The position numbers were made by a program, and so were the translations under genes. Shown here piece by piece: positions 1 through 5,027 of a stretch of DNA of 5,027 nucleotides. Source of the DNA: Labilithrix sp. (GTDB taxonomy: Bacteria > Myxococcota > Polyangia > Polyangiales > Polyangiaceae); assembly GCA_028287035.1 (NCBI GenBank), contig JAQBQL010000002.1, positions 1 to 5,027 of the forward strand. The letters run 5' to 3'. Position 1 is the first letter of the stretch, and the number at the start of each line of letters is the position of its first letter. The notes below the pieces were generated by a model. The model ran no database searches. It saw only the letters and a program-made list of their open reading frames with translations, and was not told the origin of the DNA.

Positions 1-1431
1 AGCGGAGTCGGCGGGCGCGCTCGGGCCCTGGTCCGCGGCGGCGGCTCGGCCCGACGGACCCCGGAGCGCGGCGGCGCCGATGCCGATCCCGAGCAGCGCC
101 AGCAGGGGGAGCGCATAGACGAGGGGCGATCGCTTCGCCGTCGTGCCGTCGCCAGGCGCTGCGTCGCGTGCCGCGCCGAGATCGGTCGAGACCCCGGGGG
201 GCGGCGTGCGTGCCGGCGCTACGCTCGGCGCGAGCGGGCCGCGATCGAGCTGCGTACGGGACGTCGCCTCCTCGGGGCGGGCGCGGGCCTCGACCGCCTG
301 CGGCGACGCCGACAGCTGCTGCGTGTGCACGCGGGCGCCGGCGAGGAGCTCCGTGACCGGCGGCCCCTTCATCACCTCGGTGGCCGGCGGGTTCGGCATG
401 ACCGCGGTCGCGCCGACCGCGCCCGCGCCGCTCAGCTGCGAGAACGCGAGCAGCGACTCCGGAAGATCCGCGGGCGGCGCGATCGACGAGACGCCGCGCA
501 CCGGAGCCTTGAAGCCGCGGATGCGCGCGAGCATGGCGAGCGACGACGCGTTCGCCCAGGGCGCGAGCGCCTCGGCCATCTCGGCGGCCGTGGCGAACCG
601 CTCGTCCACCTCGCGGGCGAGCGCCTTGTGGACCACCGCGGCGAGCTCGTCGGGGAGGTCGGGCCGCAGCGACTGCACGGGCGGCGCGTCGGCCGTGAAG
701 AGCTTGAAGAGGATCTCGGTGAGCTCGCCGGACTCGGAGGAGAAGGGCGTCCGTCCGGTCAGCAGCTCGTAGAGAATGACCCCCACCGAGTAGAGGTCGG
801 ACCGCGTGTCGACGTCCCGCGGGCTGCGCGCCTGCTCCGGCGACATGTAGAGCGGCGTACCGAGCGCCGAGTTGGTCTGGGTCAGCGACTGGCTACCCGG
901 CTGCTGGACCTTGCTGATGCCGAAATCGAGGATCTTCACGAAGTCCGGCTCGCCGTCCTTCGTGACCACGAAGCAGTTCGACGGCTTCAGGTCGCGATGG
1001 ATGATCCCGATGGCGTGCGCCGCCTGGAGCGCGCGAAGCACCTGCATCACGAGGTGGACCGTGCGCTCGACGGACAGACCGGAGGCGCCGTCCCGCGCGA
1101 TCACCTCCGCGAGGTCGTGCCCCTCGAGCGCCTCCATCACGAGGAAGGGCGTGCCGCCCGCGGTCTTGCCGGCCTTCGTGACCGGCACCACGTGATCGCT
1201 CTTGATGAGCGCCGAGGCGCGACCTTCGTTCAGGAACCGCTGCTCGGCCCCCGGGAACGCCGCGAACTGCGGGTTCATGAACTTGATGGCGACCGGCGTG
1301 TGGAGGAAGAGATCCCAGGCGAGCGCGACCGCGCCCATCCCCCCCTCTCCGAGGATCTTCTCGACCCGCCACGCCCCGTCGATGATCTCGCCGGGCGCGG
1401 GGTACGGGCTTGGCCCGGTGGACTGACTCAT
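1..1431 (-). CDS. Hanks-type Ser/Thr protein kinase, membrane-anchored (C-terminus cut by window edge)
   Basis: Transfers phosphate from ATP to Ser/Thr of protein substrates; the targets are unknown. The 477 visible codons are open from ATG at 1431 to the left edge with no stop. The kinase domain spans about residues 21-292: Gly-rich loop GEGGMG (28-33), ATP-anchoring Lys in VAIKF (K50), likely helix-C Glu (E69), catalytic loop HRDLKPSN (145-152), DFG (169-171), GTPLYMSPEQ (191-200) and the TRSDLYSVGVILYELLTGRTPF stretch. All catalytic residues are present and the HRD arginine makes it an RD kinase, so it should be active. A low-complexity Ala/Pro/Thr linker follows (about 293-432), then KR and a transmembrane helix at about 436-456 (LVYALPLLALLGIGIGAAAL). 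This predicts a cytoplasmic kinase and an outer C-terminal part that is mostly outside the window. This is the PknB-like layout common in myxobacteria. The start is supported by the Gly loop lying close to the N-terminus and by AAGGGG just upstream. It is divergent from pccB. Confidence 0.96.
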   Translation of the reverse strand, partial: MSQSTGPSPYPAPGEIIDGAWRVEKILGEGGMGAVALAWDLFLHTPVAIKFMNPQFAAFPGAEQRFLNEGRASALIKSDHVVPVTKAGKTAGGTPFLVMEALEGHDLAEVIARDGASGLSVERTVHLVMQVLRALQAAHAIGIIHRDLKPSNCFVVTKDGEPDFVKILDFGISKVQQPGSQSLTQTNSALGTPLYMSPEQARSPRDVDTRSDLYSVGVILYELLTGRTPFSSESGELTEILFKLFTADAPPVQSLRPDLPDELAAVVHKALAREVDERFATAAEMAEALAPWANASSLAMLARIRGFKAPVRGVSSIAPPADLPESLLAFSQLSGAGAVGATAVMPNPPATEVMKGPPVTELLAGARVHTQQLSASPQAVEARARPEEATSRTQLDRGPLAPSVAPARTPPPGVSTDLGAARDAAPGDGTTAKRSPLVYALPLLALLGIGIGAAALRGPSGRAAAADQGPSAPADSA

Positions 1432-1434
1432 CGA

Positions 1435-1440
1435 CCCCTT
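1435..1440 (-). promoter_or_regulatory. Shine-Dalgarno site of the kinase gene
   Basis: AAGGGG reads on the minus strand with only 3 nt (TCG) before the ATG at 1431. The spacing is short, but it is the only purine-rich run here and no other in-frame start fits the kinase N-terminus as well. Confidence 0.5.
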
Positions 1441-1444
1441 GCGA

Positions 1445-1452
1445 GATATAAA
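1445..1452 (-). promoter_or_regulatory. Possible -10 element for the kinase gene
   Basis: The minus strand reads TTTATATC, an A+T island in very GC-rich DNA, 14 nt upstream of the kinase ATG. It could serve as a -10 (TATATC or TTTATA). No convincing -35 lies 16-18 bp upstream; the best is about three of six matches. Transcription from here would give a leader of only about 10 nt. This is a weak inference. Confidence 0.3.
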
Positions 1453-1507
1453 GGCGTGCGGCGCAGGAAGCCAGATCGACCGCGGGCCCCCTCCCGAACG
1501 GGTGACA

Positions 1508-1529
1508 GCCGGGATGACATCCTCCCGGC
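1508..1529. promoter_or_regulatory. Inverted repeat over the pccB -35 (candidate operator)
   Basis: GCCGGGA (1508-1514) and TCCCGGC (1523-1529) are perfect 7-bp inverted arms around an 8-nt centre. A second palindrome, GGATG-A-CATCC (1512-1522), is nested inside. The element overlaps the proposed -35 of pccB, where a repressor would be expected to bind. No regulator family is recognised from the sequence. In GC-rich DNA a chance 7-bp repeat is possible. Confidence 0.4.
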
Positions 1530-1543
1530 GGGCGGCCTATAAC
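1514..1543 (+). promoter_or_regulatory. Candidate sigma70-type promoter of pccB
   Basis: ATGACA (1514-1519; five of six matches to TTGACA) is separated by 18 bp from TATAAC (1538-1543; five of six matches to TATAAT). Such a pair stands out in DNA this GC-rich. The expected transcription start is near 1549-1552, at or just before the ATG at 1552. The mRNA would then be leaderless or nearly so, unless translation starts at the downstream ATG at 1615. Confidence 0.5.
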
Positions 1544-1551
1544 GGCTGCCG

Positions 1552-3145
<1,594 letters not shown>

Positions 3146-3147
<2 letters not shown>

Positions 3148-3175
3148 GGGCTCTGCCCCTCGGGCCTTGCCCGAG
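3146..3175 (+). terminator. Twin hairpins at the pccB stop codon, possible terminator
   Basis: Two perfect short inverted repeats abut the TAG. AGGGGC-TCT-GCCCCT (3146-3160) begins inside the stop codon. CTCGGGC-CTT-GCCCGAG (3159-3175) overlaps it by two bases, so only one can fold fully at a time. No T-run follows, so this is not a classical intrinsic terminator. It could act as a transcript-end stabiliser, a T-less terminator, or a REP-like palindromic element. Confidence 0.5.
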
Positions 3176-3243
3176 CCTCCCCGGATCCGGCTCGCGGCTG
3201 GCAGCACGCATGAGTCGCCTGCGGCGAATGGCGCTGCGCGCCA
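3173..3243. repeat. Cluster of short palindromes in the convergent spacer
   Basis: The cluster holds GAGCC (3173-3177) paired with GGCTC (3189-3193), a perfect CCGGATCCGG palindrome (3181-3190), TCGCC-TGC-GGCGA (3215-3227) and TGGCGC-TGC-GCGCCA (3229-3243). The last two share the same TGC loop. With the twin hairpins at 3146-3175 they fill most of the first half of the 193-bp gap between pccB and the convergent lipoprotein gene. No gene is visible in this gap. Confidence 0.55.
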
Positions 3244-3272
3244 CGGGGTCATGCTTCTCGCGATCGGTTAAC

Positions 3273-3336
3273 GCGCGAGCTTGCGGGTTGCGCGACCGCG
3301 AGAGGCGCGAGCTTGCGGGTGGCGCGGCCGCGCGAG
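3273..3336. repeat. Tandem duplication of a 32-bp unit (two copies)
   Basis: Copy 1 (3273-3304) and copy 2 (3305-3336) abut and agree at 29 of 32 positions. The first 16 bases, GCGCGAGCTTGCGGGT, are identical. Differences fall at unit positions 17 (T/G), 23 (A/G) and 29 (A/C). Copy 2 contains the perfect palindrome GCGCGGCCGCGC (3322-3333). The array ends 4 bp from the stop codon of the minus-strand lipoprotein gene and so would lie in its 3' untranslated region. Confidence 0.85.
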
Positions 3337-3340
3337 GCGG

Positions 3341-3727
3341 TTACTTGTTGAACTTCGTGCGGCACTGCATGGCGCACGAGGTCTTTGCGGAGATGCAGCG
3401 CGAGCCCGGCGGGACCGTGTCGTCGAGGCCCTTGCAGCTGTCGAGGCACGTGTCGATCGTCTTCGCGTCGCCGCGCGGGTTGCCGCTCTTGCAGTTGCCG
3501 CCGTCGGCCGGGGTCGCGGGACCGGCGGTCGCGGGGACGACGCCGTCGGCGGGGCCCGAGGGCTCGGGGGTGGGCGAGCCGACCGACGACGGGTCGACCT
3601 TGGTCGGGGTCTCCTGCTTCGTCGGGTCCTTCGCAGGCTGACCCGCGCCGCCGTCGCCGCAGGCTGCGAGCACGTTGATCGACGCGAGAACGGCCGCGTA
3701 CACCGGGAGCGAGAGCGTGATCTTCAT
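3341..3727 (-). CDS. Small Cys-rich lipoprotein of unknown function
   Basis: The 128-residue protein starts with a lipoprotein signal peptide: MKITLSLPV, a hydrophobic run, and lipobox VLAAC with the lipidated Cys at 23. It should be exported and membrane-anchored outside the cytoplasm. GDGG after the Cys has Asp at +3, not +2. A Pro/Thr/Ser/Gly spacer (about 24-77) follows. A C-terminal domain of about 50 residues holds six cysteines in the pattern C-x14-C-x3-C-x12-C-x6-C-x3-C, ending TKFNK-TAA. The even number suggests three disulphides. I recognise no family for this domain. Cys-rich lipoproteins with such spacers are common in myxobacteria. The reading frame is open far upstream across the PilZ gene on the other strand, but the signal peptide marks the true N-terminus. 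GGAG lies only 3 nt before this ATG. An in-frame GTG at 3760 with a better-spaced AAGGAG would add 11 residues (139 in total). Confidence 0.82.
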   Translation of the reverse strand: MKITLSLPVYAAVLASINVLAACGDGGAGQPAKDPTKQETPTKVDPSSVGSPTPEPSGPADGVVPATAGPATPADGGNCKSGNPRGDAKTIDTCLDSCKGLDDTVPPGSRCISAKTSCAMQCRTKFNK

Positions 3728-3757
3728 GATCTCCGCGGTAGCACAAAGTTGGCCCGT

Positions 3758-3773
3758 CACGCCGTTTCTCCTT
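3758..3773 (-). promoter_or_regulatory. AAGGAG plus GTG: alternative translation start of the lipoprotein gene
   Basis: On the minus strand AAGGAG (3773-3768) is followed after 7 nt by GTG (3760-3758), which is in frame with the lipoprotein ATG at 3727. The ribosome site is better than the one at 3727. However, the extra residues (V/M-TGQLCATAEI) add an acidic residue and no positive charge to the signal peptide's N-region, which argues for the ATG. Both starts remain possible. Confidence 0.4.
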
Positions 3774-3778
3774 AGGAC

Positions 3779-3808
3779 CATTCGAAAGGCCGAAGGAGAA
3801 TTCGAATG
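3779..3808 (+). promoter_or_regulatory. 8-bp inverted repeat enclosing the Shine-Dalgarno and start codon of the PilZ gene
   Basis: CATTCGAA (3779-3786) and TTCGAATG (3801-3808) are perfect inverted arms around a 14-nt loop. The right arm ends with the ATG of the PilZ gene. The loop carries AAGGAG (3793-3798), which lies 7 nt before that ATG and defines the start. As RNA, the start codon would be paired and the ribosome site left in the loop. As DNA, the two TTCGAA palindromes are 20 bp apart (about two helical turns), as expected for a dimeric regulator. Which role applies cannot be told from the sequence. Confidence 0.55.
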
Positions 3809-5027
3809 AGTACTGCAAGCGATCGCCGCTCGCCTGACGCGACGCGGATCCCGTTCGACGGAATGGTGGAGGTTGGCGGCGCGCTCGGTCCGTCGTTCGA
3901 GGCGCAGGCAGTGAACCTGTCCGAGGACGGCATGCACCTCCGCACCACGTACCTGCCCGAGGTGGGTCAGCCCGTCACGTGTCGTTTCGACGCAGGGCAG
4001 GGGCTGGCGGTGACCGCCGCGGGCGAGGTCCTGTGGAAGGACGACATGGGCAACGGCGGCGAGTTCGGGATCCGGTTCACGAACCTGGACTCGGCGAGCA
4101 CCGTCGCGCTCCAGCGCATCGTCGGTATGGTCGAGGACGGCCAGGCCATCGCCCCGCCGCACGGCCGCAAGGTCCGCCTGCACATCGACGGGCTCGCCTC
4201 GCCGATGCGCGCCCGGGTGAAGGGCGAGCACGGCCAGAGCGTCACCGCGTTCAGCGAGCTCGGCTTCCTCCAGGTCGGCAAGCAGCTCGATCTCGAGGAC
4301 GCGCAGACCGGGAGCAAGCGCCCGGCGCTCATCGATCGCGTCGCCGTCGACCTCGAGCCGCAGACGCGCATCCCGCAGCTCGTCGTGACCCTGCGCTACG
4401 ACGACGAGGAGGCCTATGCCGCCGAGCGCGCCGAGCACGAGGCCGCCGCGCACCACGACGGGATGCTCCCCGGCGGCTCGCTCGCGCCGCACGCGATGGA
4501 CCACGGCTACCACGCCGACGAGAACGACGACATTCCCGACGACGAGGTGCCGGGCGACCACCACCACGACGGCGGGCACATCGCTCACGCCTCCGCGGCG
4601 CTCGAGGGCGAGACCACCGAGGACGAGGAGCACCACAAGATGAAGGGCGCGTTCGCGCGCTCCGCAGCGAAGGTGACGCCGGCCCTCGAGAAGTGGGCCA
4701 AGCGCGCGAAGACGACCGTGGCGCTCCTCGCGGCGCGCGCCCGTCAGAAGAGCGGCGCGCCGACCGACGACGTCGAGATCCCGGTCCGTCGCAAGACGGC
4801 GCCGGCACCCGGCGGCGGGCTCACCACCTCGGGCCGCAAGGTGATCCGCGGTGAGATCGAGGACACGCTCGTCGAGGAGGAGCCGTCGGTGAAGACGCCA
4901 CTCTTCGCGGTCACGAAGAAGAAGGCGGTCGTCGGCGCGGCGATCGGCGCGACGCTCATCCTCGCGATGGTGGCCATGCGCAAGCCGGCGCCCGCGCCGG
5001 TGGTCAGCGCGGCTCCTGCGGCGGATT
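3806..5027 (+). CDS. PilZ-domain membrane protein with His-rich acidic segment (C-terminus cut by window edge)
   Basis: 407 codons are visible, open to the right edge. Residues about 14-106 form a PilZ domain, the beta-barrel that usually senses cyclic di-GMP: RIPFDGMVEV, NLSEDG (37-42; the (D/N)xSxxG motif) and FGIRF (87-91). The upstream RxxxR motif is not intact; the arginines are R7, R8 and R14. Residues about 121-198 (RKVRLHIDG to LVVTLRY) look like a second barrel without the binding motifs. Residues 211-277 are low complexity with 13 His and 18 Asp/Glu and no Lys or Arg. A basic Ala/Lys/Arg-rich stretch follows, then KKK (371-373) and a transmembrane helix (about 374-391), then a Pro/Ala-rich start of a further region. 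By the positive-inside rule the PilZ part is cytoplasmic and the missing end is outside. The start at 3806 has a strong AAGGAG 7 nt upstream. The output partner and role (motility, polysaccharide, signalling) cannot be read from the window. Confidence 0.85.
   Translation, partial: MSTASDRRSPDATRIPFDGMVEVGGALGPSFEAQAVNLSEDGMHLRTTYLPEVGQPVTCRFDAGQGLAVTAAGEVLWKDDMGNGGEFGIRFTNLDSASTVALQRIVGMVEDGQAIAPPHGRKVRLHIDGLASPMRARVKGEHGQSVTAFSELGFLQVGKQLDLEDAQTGSKRPALIDRVAVDLEPQTRIPQLVVTLRYDDEEAYAAERAEHEAAAHHDGMLPGGSLAPHAMDHGYHADENDDIPDDEVPGDHHHDGGHIAHASAALEGETTEDEEHHKMKGAFARSAAKVTPALEKWAKRAKTTVALLAARARQKSGAPTDDVEIPVRRKTAPAPGGGLTTSGRKVIRGEIEDTLVEEEPSVKTPLFAVTKKKAVVGAAIGATLILAMVAMRKPAPAPVVSAAPAAD

Noticed and set aside
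1459..1475. Possible sigma54 (-24/-12) promoter before the kinase, from TGGC on the minus strand
   Set aside because: The GC element is not at the required distance from the GG, so the pattern does not fit TGGCAC-N5-TTGC.
325..1542. Plus-strand open frame of about 405 codons opposite the kinase
   Set aside because: Arg/Glu/Leu-rich composition without domains. The minus strand carries every kinase motif in one frame.
3322..3333. GCGCGGCCGCGC palindrome as an independent regulatory site
   Set aside because: It is made only of G and C in very GC-rich DNA and lies in copy 2 of the tandem repeat. Copy 1 does not preserve it, so it is better explained as part of the duplication.
3728..4636. Upstream extension of the lipoprotein frame across the PilZ gene
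   Set aside because: The lipoprotein signal peptide and lipobox mark the N-terminus near 3727 (or 3760 at most). The upstream part is the antisense shadow of the PilZ gene.

Overview
The window is a GC-rich (very roughly 70%) chromosomal segment. Its genes look myxobacterial (Myxococcota, probably a Polyangiales-type genome). Indicators are a bacterial Ser/Thr kinase with a long Ala/Pro linker and one transmembrane helix, a PilZ-domain membrane protein, and a small Cys-rich lipoprotein with a Pro/Thr/Gly spacer. The placement is inferred from gene style, not from a marker gene. No tRNA, rRNA, CRISPR array, insertion sequence or phage gene is visible.

Layout. (1) Positions 1-1431, minus strand: a Hanks-type Ser/Thr protein kinase whose C-terminus runs off the left edge. 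(2) Positions 1432-1551: a 120-bp divergent intergenic region with a good sigma70-like promoter facing right, an inverted repeat over its -35, and a weaker A+T-rich -10 candidate facing left. (3) Positions 1552-3147, plus strand: a complete propionyl-CoA carboxylase beta subunit (pccB). (4) Positions 3148-3340: a convergent intergenic region with no gene but unusually dense structure, namely four short inverted repeats with 3-nt loops, a CCGGATCCGG palindrome and a 32-bp tandem duplication. (5) Positions 3341-3727, minus strand: a small lipoprotein with six cysteines after the lipobox. (6) Positions 3728-3805: a 78-bp divergent intergenic region holding Shine-Dalgarno sequences for both flanking genes and an 8-bp inverted repeat that includes the right-hand start codon. 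(7) Positions 3806-5027, plus strand: a PilZ-domain protein with a second barrel-like region, a His/Asp/Glu-rich segment and one transmembrane helix, running off the right edge.

How the genes relate. They alternate in strand and each seems to be its own transcription unit, so there is no operon or obvious defence or biosynthetic system here. pccB supplies core metabolism (propionyl-CoA to methylmalonyl-CoA); its biotin-carrying alpha subunit is not in the window. The kinase and the PilZ protein are both one-helix membrane signalling proteins by prediction. The least explained items are the PilZ protein's architecture, the lipoprotein's Cys domain and the structured convergent spacer.
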